A stretch of DNA of 64,000 nucleotides from Hawksworthiomyces lignivorus (taxonomy: Eukaryota > Ascomycota > Sordariomycetes > Ophiostomatales > Ophiostomataceae): positions 1 to 64,000 of the forward strand of contig NTMA01000025.1 of NCBI GenBank assembly GCA_002917075.1, read 5' to 3'. The notes under the pieces are model-generated. The model was not told the DNA's origin. It saw only the letters and a list, made by a program, of their open reading frames with translations, and searched no databases. Position numbers and translations under genes: made by a program. The first letter of the stretch is position 1, and each line of letters begins with the position of its first letter. Below, in pieces: positions 43,906-55,600 of the stretch.

Positions 43906-45671
43906 CTAGTCTGATAGGGCGGAAAGCACCTTGCGGCACATTCCGATCACCTTTTCCTCTTCTAGGCGGCGACCCACGAGTTGTAGGCTGATGGGCAAGC
44001 CGTGCATGGTTTCCACATCGTCTAGAGTGTGTTGTTAGTGACTGGCAAAAGAGGAAGAGTTTAGTGAGAGGGCCACTTACATCCGTCTGCCACCTTCTCG
44101 TCCAGCGGACCCAGGGGCGTGAAGGTAGATTCCAGCTGGTCAACAGCCTTGTCTACGGATAGGCCAGTCGGGAAGGACACGCACGCGTAGTCGAGCACGT
44201 TGTAGACGCCTGTGTAGCCGACGTGCTCAAAGGCGCCGTGCTTGACCGTGTTGAAGGGGATGGTGGGGCACAGCAGGGCGTCCAGGCCGGCTGCGTTCCA
44301 GCGGTCGAGGTACTTGTCCTGGTATGCCGTGCGCTCGCGGTGCAGCTTCCACATGTCCGCGGTGCCCAGCTCCTCCGCCGTCCCGTACATGGCCATCTCT
44401 GGCCGCAGAGGCTCGCCGGTGCGGTCGAGCTCGTGCTTGATGGTCTTGCCGCCGTCCGCGACAAACATGCGCGCTAGCAGCGTGTTGCCGGTCGGCTGGT
44501 CGACGGGGTCCCAGTCGACGATTGTGTGGCCGGCCGCCTGGAGGCGGGCGACGGCCGTGCGCAGGGCGCGTGCGACGGGCGGCGTCGGCTGGACCACGCC
44601 GTCGTTCCAGAGCACACCAATCTTGAGCGCGGCGGGGATGGCGATGTCGCTGCGCCAGGGGATCGGCAGGCACTTGGGACAGCGCAGCCAAGGCTGGGCG
44701 CCGAGGACGGCGCGCGTGTAGTTCTCAATGTCGTCGATCGAGCGGGCGAGCGGTCCGTTGACCGACATGACGGCCTCTTGGCCGGGCATGCCAGAGCGGC
44801 AGTTGCGCACAGGGAAACGGCCGCCGGAGGCGCGGAGGGTAAAGATGCCAGTGCAGGCGGCAGGGATGCGAAGAGAGCCGCCTATGTGTGAGCGTGACAG
44901 ACAAATGTTAGCAGAGACGAGAAAATAAAGTGCGAAAGACGGAAAGCAAGAAAAGGACGCAAAAAAAGACGAACCGATATCAGAACCAACACCAAGACAG
45001 CTGCCCTTGAAGGTAATGAGAGCGGACTCGCCGCCAGAGGAGCCGCCGGGGGTGACGCCACGGTGAAGCGGGCTGAGGGTGCGGCCGAAGACGTTGTTGA
45101 CTGTCTCGGCAATCATCATAGCTGTGGGCACGTTGGTCTTAACGTAGGGCACGGCACCAGCTGCCTCGAGGACCTCGACGAGTGCAGCATCTGCTGCTGC
45201 TGGGTCACCGACATGTGATGCGAAGCCGACAGTGGCGTCGAGCCCCTTGACATGGATGTTGTCCTTGAGTGACACTGGCAGGCCATGCAGTGGCCCCAGC
45301 GGCTTGCCAGTCTTCGCCAGGTGCTCGTCGCACGCCCGGGCCGTTTCCAGCGCGCGGTCGAAGCAAGTCTCGGAGAGACAGTTGAGCAGCTGGTGGGCGG
45401 CGACAGCCCGCTTGCAAAAGGCACGCGTGACGGCCTCGCTGCTCAGCTCTCCTGAAGCCAGTAGCGGGATCAGCTCGGATGCTGTAGCTTCTGTGATACG
45501 CAACTCCTCGGGAGTGAACCAGCCTGACGCAGCCGGCCAGCCGGTAACGTCGTCTTGGTTTGCAGGCGGCAGCAGATCATCTGGCACCAGCCATTCTTTG
45601 GGAAGTGAGGCAGCGAGCTGAGCACGCTTCTGGGCGGCGATGTCTGCCCACTTTCCACATATCTTGGTCAT
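43906..45671 (-). CDS. Amidase-signature hydrolase (AmdS/FAAH-like)
   Basis: Hydrolyses an amide to acid plus ammonia, cytosolic. Exons 45671-44975, 44881-44081 and 44021-43906, introns of 93 and 59 bp. The first intron is a multiple of three and stays open, but splicing is needed to join GVGSDIG to GSLRIPAACTG. The second restores the conserved end YDVETMHGLPISLQLVGRRL. 537 residues. Catalytic triad: Lys136 in LPVSLKDNIH, cis-Ser211 in GGSSGGE and nucleophile Ser235 in DIGGSLRIP. GGSSGGE and GSDIGGS are the acetamidase/FAAH-branch spellings. Acetamide, formamide, indole-acetamide or fatty-acid amides are all possible substrates. It is flanked by an oxygenase, a Zn2Cys6 regulator and a Dal5-type carrier. 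Confidence 0.92.
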
Positions 45672-46373
45672 TTCTGAAGATATGATGGCAAGTGCGGCAG
45701 AAGCAAAGAAGAAGTGAACAAGAAGGGGAAGAGGATCAGCAAAGCGTTATCGTAGACAAGGCGAGCGATTGGAAGAGCACCAAAGAGAGTCGAGAACAAA
45801 AAACGATAAACAAGGACAGACAAGACACCCTCTATGATTCCTGCAAGCTGTAGGTGCTAAGCTGGTCTAGATAAAAGCATCGCTGGGGTCGTATCGCTCG
45901 GAGACCGGGAACCGGAGGACTGGTCGTCGATGATTTGCCTCGTCTGCGCGGCGATGCGTGAAAATAGATTGCTTTCCTAATTCAGACTAGTGCAGATATA
46001 TGCATATCGCGTGGTCGTCTTGTCGTCCGGGGTCGGGCGTCTTGGCAACCTCCGGCATCTCTGGCTGCAAGGAAATCGGACGACACGGCTGATACGGCTG
46101 ATATGGTTCTTGCGTAATTATTCTCATTATTGATTTGGGGACTTTTGTCTTATCGTGGGGAAACGGGCTTCGCCGATCGCACTCGTACGTCTAAACGCAC
46201 ATGGTATTTTTGTAGCTACACTACTCTGTTTTATGGTCTGTGAACACTACTCCCAGATAACCTATCGTGACACCATTTTTCATAAAATAAAAATAGACGC
46301 TTCGTACTCATAATAAACAAAAAAAAAAAAATACAAGTCCAAGTACACCAAACGCCCCATGTCCCACATCATG
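45672..46373. other. Intergenic, amidase promoter and regulator 3' region
   Basis: About 700 bp, no gene. An A run at 46319-46331 lies just past the regulator's 3' end. Confidence 0.6.
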
Positions 46374-48005
46374 TTACGTGATAGGGCTGCTCGTAAATGG
46401 CGGCCCCGTAGATAGCGGTTCGTCCAGCAGACCTATGCGGCGCCAGTGCTCTTCGCAGCGTGCAAGACCGCCCGGATATCGTGAGATGCCGGAGATGTTG
46501 CAGTTGAGCCAGTACTGGCGCACGATGGCGCACTGCTCGCGTGTGCGCACGCGCATACCCGCCACGTACGCGCCGACAGCCATATGTATGTAGAAGCGCG
46601 AGGATACGGGAGAGGCGGCCAGTGCGGCGCACAACTTGTCCACGGCCACGGCCATGGTTGCCTCGCAGGCGGCGCGGTCTTCTTCGGTGTCGCCATCAGC
46701 GTCGACATCCGCATCCACGTCTGTTTCTGCCATCTCCTGCTGCTGCTGCGCGTGCTGCGCCTCTTGCACCTGCGCCAGCGCTGCTAGCGCCGCAGCACAG
46801 CGGTTCACGTTGGCCGACAGGTCCCAGTCGCTCAGGCGGGGCCCGGCAGGCCCGGCCACCTCCTTGACGCGCAGCACCTGCTCGGCGGCGCGCAAGCAGG
46901 CCTGCACAGGCCGGCGCACAAGGCGGCCCTTGGCGACGTCGACGTAGAGCGCGCAGGCGTCGGCGGGCACGCCGACGGTGGCGAAGAACTCGTCGTCGAG
47001 CAGCGCCGCGCGGTGCCAGTCGTCAAAGATCAGCGGCGTGGTGGCGCCGTGCGCGACAGAGCCGCTGACGTCGAACCAGATCAGGCGCGACAGGATGTCC
47101 ATCAGCCCGGGCACGAAGGCGGACAGGCGATAGAGGTCAGCCGGCGTGCGGCAGCGGTGGTAGTCCAGCAAGTGGCGTGCGCCATATAGGTGGCACTGCC
47201 ACTCGCCAAAGGCGGTGTCGCAGACTTCGAATACGGCGAATGTGGCGATGCCTAGAAAGGCAAACGGGTTGGCTGCCTCGATGGCCTTGTTGACCCGCGT
47301 CAGCGTCGTCAGTCGGTGCCGGATCATGTCTAGCGTGTCGGCGCGCTGCCCTTGCTGCTGTTGTACTGCTACCGGCAGCTTGCGGCCCTCGAGCCGTGCC
47401 TGGATGAAGACGCAGAGATCCGACAGCAGACCGGTCGTTTCGGGCAGTGTCAGGTATTGGTTCGTTGGCACCACGCGGTACATGTCCTCCGTCGTGAGGA
47501 TATAGCTGCATAATGCCGCAAGTCGCTTGATGAGGCTGTTCTGGTCCGTCTCGCACCAAGGCTCTTCGTCCATAGGCGGAGAGGATGGCGACGGCAGCGA
47601 TGCTGCGAGTGGAGATGACGCGGGCATGCTATCCGGCGAGGAGGCGAATGTTAAGCTGGGGACTTCCTGGACCGTGGTGGCTGTGGGGGCCGAGACTGCC
47701 GGGGCTATCGGTATGCCCATGGCGGCGTCTGAGAAAGGTGGCGAGTCGATAGTGGAAGACACGGAGGACGGAGAAGATAAGCGGCGGCGGCGGCGTTCTT
47801 CGAGCCACACCACGCGCAGCGGATAGCCGCCGCACCGGAGACCGGCCTCCGCGCAGGGCAGACAGTGCGGTCGATTGAGGTCACATTTGAGGCCGCGTGC
47901 CTTGCAGGTGACACAGTCTCGGTCTCTGCGAATTCCACGTGGTTTGCCCCGAGGCCGCGGTTGAACGCCTGGGACGCTTCTCTGTTTAGCTGGCGTCCTC
48001 GGCAT
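46374..48005 (-). CDS. Zn(II)2Cys6 transcription factor
   Basis: Fungal-specific DNA-binding regulator of 543 residues, intronless, ATG at 48005. The binuclear zinc cluster is complete: Cys31, 34, 41, 48, 51 and 58 (C-X2-C-X6-C-X6-C-X2-C-X6-C), preceded by a basic arm (RGKPRGIRRDRD) that can act as nuclear signal. A Ser/Pro-rich linker follows (about 75-155). From about residue 160 to the end it resembles the fungal TF_2-type domain (LLSDLCVFIQARL; FLGIATFAVFEVCDTAFGEW; HRAALLDDEFFATVG), with an acidic loop (TDVDADVDADGDTEEDRAA). It sits between the amidase and a divergent Dal5-type transporter, the usual place for a pathway-specific regulator (inference). Confidence 0.9.
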   Translation of the reverse strand: MPRTPAKQRSVPGVQPRPRGKPRGIRRDRDCVTCKARGLKCDLNRPHCLPCAEAGLRCGGYPLRVVWLEERRRRRLSSPSSVSSTIDSPPFSDAAMGIPIAPAVSAPTATTVQEVPSLTFASSPDSMPASSPLAASLPSPSSPPMDEEPWCETDQNSLIKRLAALCSYILTTEDMYRVVPTNQYLTLPETTGLLSDLCVFIQARLEGRKLPVAVQQQQGQRADTLDMIRHRLTTLTRVNKAIEAANPFAFLGIATFAVFEVCDTAFGEWQCHLYGARHLLDYHRCRTPADLYRLSAFVPGLMDILSRLIWFDVSGSVAHGATTPLIFDDWHRAALLDDEFFATVGVPADACALYVDVAKGRLVRRPVQACLRAAEQVLRVKEVAGPAGPRLSDWDLSANVNRCAAALAALAQVQEAQHAQQQQEMAETDVDADVDADGDTEEDRAACEATMAVAVDKLCAALAASPVSSRFYIHMAVGAYVAGMRVRTREQCAIVRQYWLNCNISGISRYPGGLARCEEHWRRIGLLDEPLSTGPPFTSSPIT

Positions 48006-48996
48006 TTTCGACTGTCGTCTTGTTGTTTTGCTGTACGTTTCTTTTTTTTTTTACGGCTTTCGACATCCAGCGTTCCTAACCCTCCATGCGACGGACCCGG
48101 AGTTGTGTTTTCAACGTGGGCCTTATCTCTGGGCAAATCCCCGCACAAATGCTCCAGCAATCGCTGCATGCGTGCCAAGAAGTCCCACAATATCAATGGA
48201 ACACAAAGAACACAGCGATAACGACGCTACTATTTTGCCGGGGTGGTATTACTCGTACATCCTCGCGTTTCCGGCATGCAACCAGCACATCTAGACAACA
48301 AAGATACGAAATATGCCCAAAACGGATTTCGACAACGTAATTTGCATATTTCTCGGAAAACCCAACTAGCCGGGGCTTCGGCCTGGACCAGCTATGCCAG
48401 CCAGTCGCACTTCGTCGAGTCATCCCCGGATTTAATTTTGACAATCTTCTCTACAGACTAGAGTGAGGGGACCAGGGGTGCCAAGACGTTGCAAGCTTAC
48501 TAGGCTTGAAGGGGAAGGGAATCAACTCGAGACGGCGAGTCACAGGTGCGAAGACTTTAATCTGTGGGTCTTCATTCGTACATTTTTTCTCTATATCGTA
48601 TCTTAGTAGGAATGGGTTCCAGGACCCACATGGTGAGCCCTCGGCCAAACCCCAAGAAGTGTATTTTGATTTTGATTTTTGGTATCTTTGATTGCCTTCC
48701 CCTTTCAGCAAGGAGCTTGAGCATCAATACCAGAGCTGCCACACGCACCACAACTATCATCAATCAGCCGGCAAAGCATCACACATAGGCTAGCCGCAGC
48801 CGGCGGTGAACATCTGACCGATATTGACGAGCACTTGAGCATGGCTAGCCAGCCAGCGACAATATAAGACATTGGATCAGATCGTCAAACCTCTCTCTCT
48901 CTCACGCCTCTCCCCCTTCCTTGTCACAGCAGTCAGAGTTGCAGCGCATTTGCCATCTCTTCTCCCAACCGCCAACCAGCCCCTTCACTCATCACC
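48006..48996. promoter_or_regulatory. Divergent upstream region of regulator and transporter
   Basis: About 1 kb between oppositely oriented starts. It has a T run at 48042-48052 upstream of the regulator and a CTCTCTCTCTC run at 48891-48902 close to the transporter start. CGG half-sites typical for Zn2Cys6 proteins occur, but no convincing pair can be named. Confidence 0.45.
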
Positions 48997-50694
48997 ATGG
49001 CGAGCTCAAGGATTCGCGATTATTTCAGCAACAACTACCGGCCGGGCGAGCGCCTGCTGGTCCAAAAGATTGACTTTTTCATTCTGACCTTTTGCTGCGT
49101 GAGCTACTTCATCAATTATGTACGTTACATCAGCCTTTCTACTTCCGCGTCTGTCTTTGTGCCACTGTGACTGGCACCCTTCCACGCCCATCTAACATAG
49201 CACAGCTCGACCGCTCCAACCTTACGAATGCCTATGTCTCGGGCATGAAGGAGGACTTGAACTTCAAAGGCAATCAGCTCAACGTCATCAACACCTGCTT
49301 CACCGTTGGGTATGTTCAGTTATTTCCTCTTTCTCTCTCACTCTCTTGCATGTCTGCTGCTGCGAGCTGTTGCTCACACGACACCCCCCTCCCCCAGTTA
49401 CATTATTGGCCAAGTCCCGTCCAACATCGCCCTTCACCATGTCAAGCCACGCTACTACTTCCCGGCCATGATGCTGGTCTGGGGCGGTCTCACCATGGTC
49501 ACCGCGGCTGCTCACCGGCCCCAGGCCATCATGGCCATCCGCTTCTTCCAGGGCATCAGCGAGGCCTCCACGTTTGTCGGCACCCACTACATCCTTGGCG
49601 CGTGGTACACCGAGAGCGAGCTTGGCAAGCGCAGCGGCATCTTCACGTCGTCGGGCCTTGCTGGCACGCTGATCGGCGGTTTCATCCAGACCGGCATCTA
49701 CAAGTCTCTCAACGGCCGCCACGGCCTGGCTGGATGGCGCTGGCTCTTTATCATCGACGGCCTGCTGACCATCCCCGTCGCCCTGTACGGTGTCTTCCTC
49801 TTCCCGGACACGCCGCACACCACCACTGCCTTTTACCTGAGCGAGCAGGAGCGCGCCCTGGCCAAGGAGCGCGTGCCGCTGCAAGAGGAGCGCGACTATC
49901 AGCAGCCGCGCTCGCTGGCAGCGGCGTTCGCGCTGGCGCGCAAGGTGCTGACCTCGTGGTACTGGTGGGGCTTCGTCATGCTGTGGACCATTGCCGGCGA
50001 GCTCGAGTCCTTTAGCAGCAACGGCCTGCTGTCGCTGTACATGAAGAGCCACCCGACCATCAAGTACACGGTGCCCCAGCTCAACAACTACCCGTCGGGC
50101 GTGCCCGCCGTCGGCATCGCGTCCACGCTCTTCTGGGCCACCCTGACCGACTTCCTCGGCGGCAAGCGCTGGCTCGTCGGTTACTGGATCGGCATCACCA
50201 GCATTGCTACCTCCATCATGATCCTCGTCGCCTCCCGCCACCCCACCAGCGACCTCTCCACCCGCGTCACCTTTGCCGCCTACTACTGGGCCGGCAGCGT
50301 CTACGCCTGCCAGGCCACCTTCTTCGCCTGGTGCAACGACGCCATGCGCTACGAGAACGCCCTCTTCCGCGGCATCGTCCTGGCCGGCATGAACCTCGGC
50401 AACAACTCCGTCAACGCCTGGTGGAGCATCATCTTCTACGGCGCCTCCTACGCGCCCTGGTTCAAGGCAAGTTCTTACTTCTTCGTTTGTCGTCTTCTTT
50501 TTTACGTAAAGCTTCTTGCTAACAATCTACAGCGTGGCATGTGGGCTATGATTGCCGTGTCGATTGTCCTCCTTATCTGGTGCACTGGCCTCGTCATCTT
50601 TCACAACCGCGACAAAAAGCGCATTATGAGCCTCTCCGCCGACGATGTTGTCCAGAGCAAGAGCGAAGACATCAACGAGAAGGCAATTGCTTAA
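48997..50694 (+). CDS. MFS transporter, Dal5/allantoate-permease (ACS) type
   Basis: Plasma-membrane carrier of the anion:cation symporter branch, whose members take up allantoate, nicotinate, pantothenate and similar acids. Exons 48997-49119, 49206-49309, 49398-50466 and 50533-50694, giving 485 residues. The N-terminal exon encodes MASSRIRDYFSNNY and helix 1 (FFILTFCCVSYFINY), continuing as LDRSNLTNAYVSGMKEDL, the family's hallmark after helix 1. Also present: GYIIGQVPSNIALHHVKPRY, RFFQGISEASTFVGTHYILG and the central loop with YLSEQERALAKERV. Twelve helices fit. The last intron (50467-50532) begins with GC rather than GT; its length is a multiple of three. It is divergent from the Zn2Cys6 gene. 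Confidence 0.92.
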
Positions 50695-51122
50695 GAGGAG
50701 AAAGGGTTATGAGCGACTCTGTGTTGTCGCCAGAACGTGTTCAATAGTTTAAGTAGATCGTTCGAGAGCGTCATTTGCTGTCATGCGGAATACAATGTTG
50801 AATCATTTGTCTCCCATCTTCCTGTGCACAATATAATGAAATATTCAATTCGCATGCTCGGGACGTATATGCCAAAGCGAGTAAAGCTCTGTGAATAATA
50901 GGCCCATCAAAGCGAGCCCATGGCAGCTGTGTATCGCAAGAACACAATGTCTGCTTCAGCTTTGTAAAGAAATGCACCAAATGCAATCGTAGGCCTCGAA
51001 GGGCCGCAACGCAAGAACAGACCATCAGTCGCTTGGCAGCGTAGTGTCGATGTACGCAGCAAACTAAGACCCTAATCACATCAGAGTTAGCTGTAGCACA
51101 ATCAATAGCAAAGAGAACAGCA
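50695..51122. other. Intergenic, converging 3' ends
   Basis: About 430 bp. A minus-strand frame runs through it (50771-51169), and a splice from the GTAAGT at 51128-51133 into it is possible. I saw no conserved sequence there, so it is left out of the neighbouring gene. Confidence 0.5.
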
Positions 51123-53916
51123 TTAAGACTTACCACCACCACCGCCGCACCCACCTCCGCCACCACCACCGCACCCTAATTTTGTAGTCAGCATAACAAG
51201 CATACAAGTGAGAAGCCTAGGAAAGGGTTCAAAATCTTACCTCCACCTCCACCACCTCCACAGCCTCCTCCTCCTCCTCCACAACCTCCACCACCCATAC
51301 CTCCTCCTCCACATCCCTGTGGGGCAAAAGTTAGCCAGCGACATCGCAGACCAAAAAAATAGGAGCACAATAAGTACTTACGCCAGGATTTCCGCAGCCA
51401 CCTGGTCCGCCACAGGCTCCTGCAGCCACGCCTCCATTTCCGCAACTCCCGGCAGCGCAATTTGCCCAGGCACCAGCGCCAGCATAGGTATAGCAGGGAT
51501 CCCAACCGGCATACATGCCTGGTGTGAAGTAGAGCGGAAAAATGAAAGGCGAGTACACTGTCTCGGCGTTAGTGCTACAGGGTAGAGTAGAGTGAGTGTA
51601 GTTCTGGGCAAAGATAGAGACGTACTGAAGTAGGCATAACCCCAGTGGTCATAGTACTGGTCGCGCGGCGGGAGCTTTCTGCCCTTCTTCTCGGCGCGCC
51701 TGACGGCCTTCTGGTAGTTGGCCTCCAGCCTCTGCTGCTGGTAAAGGCGCAGCTGTCTGGTGACTTTACTGCGGGCCTCTGTCTCGGCTATCTTGACCGC
51801 GTTGTGTGCCGAGATGTGCGCCGAGTTGTCCGGCGGGCACAGAGTAGCGGCTCCACTGTCGTGGAAGGACTCAGCGATCTTCTCATTGTTCGACACGCGC
51901 AGGAGCTTGCCCACAGAAGAGATATGGGAGGCGCGAATTGCTGGCGCTGTCAGCATTTTTGCTTTTAGGGAGGGAAGAACAGGGGAAAGGCTTGGCCTCT
52001 GGCGGATGACTACTTACTCTCGCAGTACCAGCAGGTGCACTCGCTGTACACCTCGCCGAAGCGCTCTTGGTATGCCTTGCTCGTCCACTCAAATGCCTGG
52101 CCGAGCTTGTCCTCGTCGATCTTGTCGTCGTGGTTGATAAACTTGGTCGTCTTCTGCACCGTGAAGCGGTAGTAGGCGCTGGGGCTCAGCTGGTGCGTGT
52201 GCCAGGCCAGGTCCACGTCCAGCGTCGGCACAGCCGTCTTGGCCGGGTTCGCGGCCATGAGTTCGACGAAGCGGCCGTACTTCTTGATCAGGCGTGCCAT
52301 AGTGTCGCGCGCCGAGGGCGAGTGCAGCCAGTCGATGCGGTGCATCTTCTCGGTGAAGACGCCCTGCCGCAGCACGGCGCCACCGAGGTCTAGCGCGAAG
52401 GGGCTAAAGTTCTCCCAGTAGCGCGCCATCATCTTGCGCACCGAGACCCGGCCTTCGTGGCCCAGCCCGTAGCCGCGACCCCAGACTTTGAGGCCGTCGA
52501 TGGCCTTGACCGTGGCGACATTGCCGATCACGCCCTCGATCATGTCGCGCACCGTCTCCATGGTAGGGTTTGGGCGAATGCCGGGCTGGATGAGGTCGAC
52601 GATCTGGATGCGCAGGGCGCGCTGGATCATGCGGTTGGGGAAGGTCCGGCCGAGCATCTGGCCGCGCACACCGCTAGGCACGGTCTGGGGCATGCCCGAG
52701 GTGGGTTCGAGCAGCGTGCCCGGCATAGGAATGGAGCGCGCAAGGAGGTCCTTGGTATCGCGGACGAACTTGGCCACAGAGAGCAGCTCTTTGTCGATCT
52801 GGACGGTGCAAGAGGGGCAGCTGGCAAGAAACTTGCCATCTCCGTATCCAGAACCGATCAGCCCCGGTCGGCTGCATTCATCAGTAACAAGAAGAAAGCA
52901 TCACAAGTAGAGAGCGAGCAAGATCAGACATACCTGCTACCCTTATCGACCTCGTCTAGCCCACAAGTTGTCCAGGGGACTTCGATAATGGTGTTACACG
53001 CGGGGCATTTTAGCGACTTGGTCATTGCATCGTCGACATTCTCCCAGCTGCGACCCGTTCGGGCCACCCAGTATGCCTTTGTGTCGTCGGATACATTGTA
53101 GTTGAAATCGGTGTCTATGGCAGCACTGATCAGATTCCACGGCATGCCAGTCGTCCAGAAGGCGCCCAGACCATTGCGCATAGTATCTTCCAGGAAGGAC
53201 CGGGGATTCAGCATATGCGCATGCATGACCATGACAACGTCTGTCCCAATTAGCACAATATATCTGTCAAGTGGAGCTCGTCATCCGAAGAGGCATATTT
53301 GCCTACCCAAGGGAGGCAGCATCGAAGGGGTCCACGCCATCTGGGTGTTCTGACTAGTGAACAGCATGTAGCTCGCGGTCCCTTCAGCTGTCATGTCCTC
53401 TTCCCTCAGCATGTGCTTATCCAGGGTGTCCCACCACGCTTCGTAGCGGTCGACGGCACGCGCGATAAACACAGCCCATCTCTTCTCGCGGATCTTGCTC
53501 AAGATCTTCTTCTTTTCGTCGCCTGGCGCTTGTTTCTCGACCGGGTAGCCGTTGATCAGCGCGGCAAGAGCTGGATCATTCTCGGGGAGCTCGTCTTTGG
53601 TGGCTCGCGCGTCCCAGATGTTCCAGAGCCCGTCGGTGTAGCCGATGTCTTCCTTCATCGACTGGATGGCAAAGAGCAGCTTCAGGTGCGCGAGGCAAGT
53701 CTCAACAGTGGGGTCCTGCGGAAAGGGTGAAATGGAGAGGTTGGCAAAAGCAGCGGATATGTCCACGTCGTCTGGTACAGGGCCAGAGCCGTTGGCACCA
53801 ACCGGCGCCACAGGTGTGTAGGCCGGAAGAGCTTCGTCGCGGCTGCTGTCCGAATGCTCGCCATTGGACCGAGACGGCGACCTGTCCGCCTTATTTCTCT
53901 TAAATAAAGATGTCAT
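51123..53916 (-). CDS. Glycine-rich-domain (DUF1399/GRDP-like) protein, seven exons
   Basis: Large cytosolic protein of unknown biochemical role. Exons (minus): 53916-53307, 53240-52934, 52871-52018, 51946-51626, 51557-51382, 51316-51241, 51175-51123, giving 798 residues with frame kept at all six GT-AG junctions. The family hallmark (W/M)H-x-H-x-L-x-P occurs twice: VVMVMHAHMLNPRSFLED (about 205-222) and LDVDLAWHTHQLSPSAYYRF (about 525-545). Cys pairs follow each (CPACNTI, CPSCTVQ, CTCWYCE), possibly binding metal. After a basic coiled stretch (RLYQQQRLEANYQKAVRRAE) the C-terminus becomes a Cys/Gly tail with units such as GGGGCGGGGGGCGG spread over three short exons. The start is the ATG at 53916 (MTSLFKRNKADRSPSR); an upstream in-frame codon at 53934 is not ATG. 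The final exon could instead splice further at the GTAAGT near 51130. Confidence 0.88.
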
Positions 53917-54774
53917 GGTGCAGCCGAATAGCAATCAATTAGCTTGCTAGGAACGGTATGTAGTACCATAGACCGGTGCTCAACGGTAGCCAAGGCAAAG
54001 CTAAGAAGTTTCGGCGATTGCGGGGTTCTGGGTCAAATCAGTGCAATCAAGGGGCATTCAAGGGGCCAATCAATTGCAACGATACGACGATGCTCGGGTT
54101 TTCCTCTTTTTCTTTCTTTTGTTCTCTTTCTTTTTCCTTTTTTTTTCTCTTTTTCTTCTTCTTTTCCACTTTGAGAAACTATATCTCTTATACATTAATG
54201 GATCACAGACACATATCCCGAAATGTGATTAACGGGCTTATTTCTGCTCCGTCTTATACTTTCCGGAAACGAGGCATTGCCCGACAGGAGGCGCAGCCGC
54301 GGCGGCGGGGAATCCACTTCTCGCCAGGTCAGATGCCATGACATCATATCCAATCAGCTGTCCTATCGGTAAGACTAGTGAATCCTCTTGGGGCTGTTAG
54401 AGGGTTCTAACAAAGGGATTCCACATTCTTTTAGCGTTGCTCGTGCAGATTCCGCGTGCTAGTTGATATCGTACCGGTATATGTTCCGCACCCGCAAATC
54501 AGATAAAAGCCTGCAGATCATAAATTACAAGCTTTGAGCGAAACAAAAATGCCTTGCCTTGGATAAGCCCCCTGAGTATACGAAGGTGCACATCCCGAGG
54601 AAAGGGATGAAGAGACCTTTCATTTCAATTTATAATTACACCGGATAATCGCCCTCTACATACCTGGAACGGCCTCTCGCCAAAGTATGACTTGCCTATA
54701 GTACAATATCAATATACATCTGGAGCACTGGGTCATTCGAACAAAATACTGCTCCTTGGAACTACATCCACTTT
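53917..54774. other. Intergenic region
   Basis: About 860 bp, including a long pyrimidine run (54098-54170). No gene seen. Confidence 0.55.
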
Positions 54775-55600
54775 CAGGTCCAGCCGACCTGCACAATGCG
54801 CGAAGCAATAAAAAACAGCGTGCTAATCAGCCCGGCCACACCTGAGATCTGCATGCACAAGTATCTGCTGCTGTTTCATTGTATCAAAGAGCCCGTAGTT
54901 GGCGTATTAAATAGTGCCCCAAGTGCCCCAACGCCGTACATGAGCCAGTTACTTCCATTTGTAGTGCCGATCTGCCTGATGTCTGAATCTGAGCCACGAG
55001 AACACTGCCAAGATCTACACACGCGCCACTTGTAAGCCACGTAAGAGCTACGAACAGAATGAGGGTTGGTGTCGAACTGGCAGGTATCTAAAGAGCAAAA
55101 ACAAGTATGGCGGAAAAAAATGTGATCAAATTCATGGGTGTTGAAACGGCCAATGATATCTGCAAGCTGCCCTGCTATAAATCTATCGATAACACTGTTA
55201 TGACGAGTCAGATCGAGTGGTACAATTATTACAAGAGTGGATTACTTCGTAGCATTCAGAATTTCCAAAATATAGCTAGCAAGGCTGTTGTTTACGGCCT
55301 GGCTGATTGAGTCTAGAATGACAAAAATAGAATGCTGGTCGACCGCCATCACAAATGTTAGACAGGCTAGGGAGAGGAGCAAGAAGCACGTCTTCTCTTT
55401 AGTTGACTGACAAAATCTGGCGGATGGAAGCGCTTCGGTGTCGGCGTCTGGCGAGATATTATAATTGTATTTACGACCTCAAGAAAACCTGGGCTGGGCT
55501 AAATTTTCAGGTATGCAGATCATCTTGGGCAGTTTACTGGAAGATTATGCAAATTTTTTTCAAGAAAACGGGCGATGGAGAAGTTAAACAGATAAAGGTC
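54775..55600 (-). pseudogene. Monocarboxylate-transporter-like MFS relic
   Basis: Read on the minus strand, scattered phrases follow the order of fungal MCT-type carriers: a helix around 55390-55330 (FLLLSLACLTFVMAVD), NNSLASYILEILNA (55300-55250), AGQLADIIGRFNT (55175-55135), LILFVALTWLTSGAC (about 55065-55020), IRQIGTTNGSNWLMYGVGAL (54990-54930), NTPTTGSLI, and ISGVAGLISTLFFIASRIV (54850-54795). These match the YL-x-ILNA, ADxxGRFNT and IGTRxG landmarks and the terminal helix. They are broken by stops (after LNATK and SLIQ) and frameshifts. The N-terminal half is not visible. It is a dead fragment; plus-strand ORFs here are shadows. Confidence 0.6.

Noticed and set aside
49300..50241. 313-codon minus-strand frame opposite the transporter
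   Set aside because: Shadow of GC-rich MFS codons.
55107..55310. 67-codon plus-strand frame
   Set aside because: Antisense of the MCT relic (ILNA and GRFNT phrases on the minus strand).
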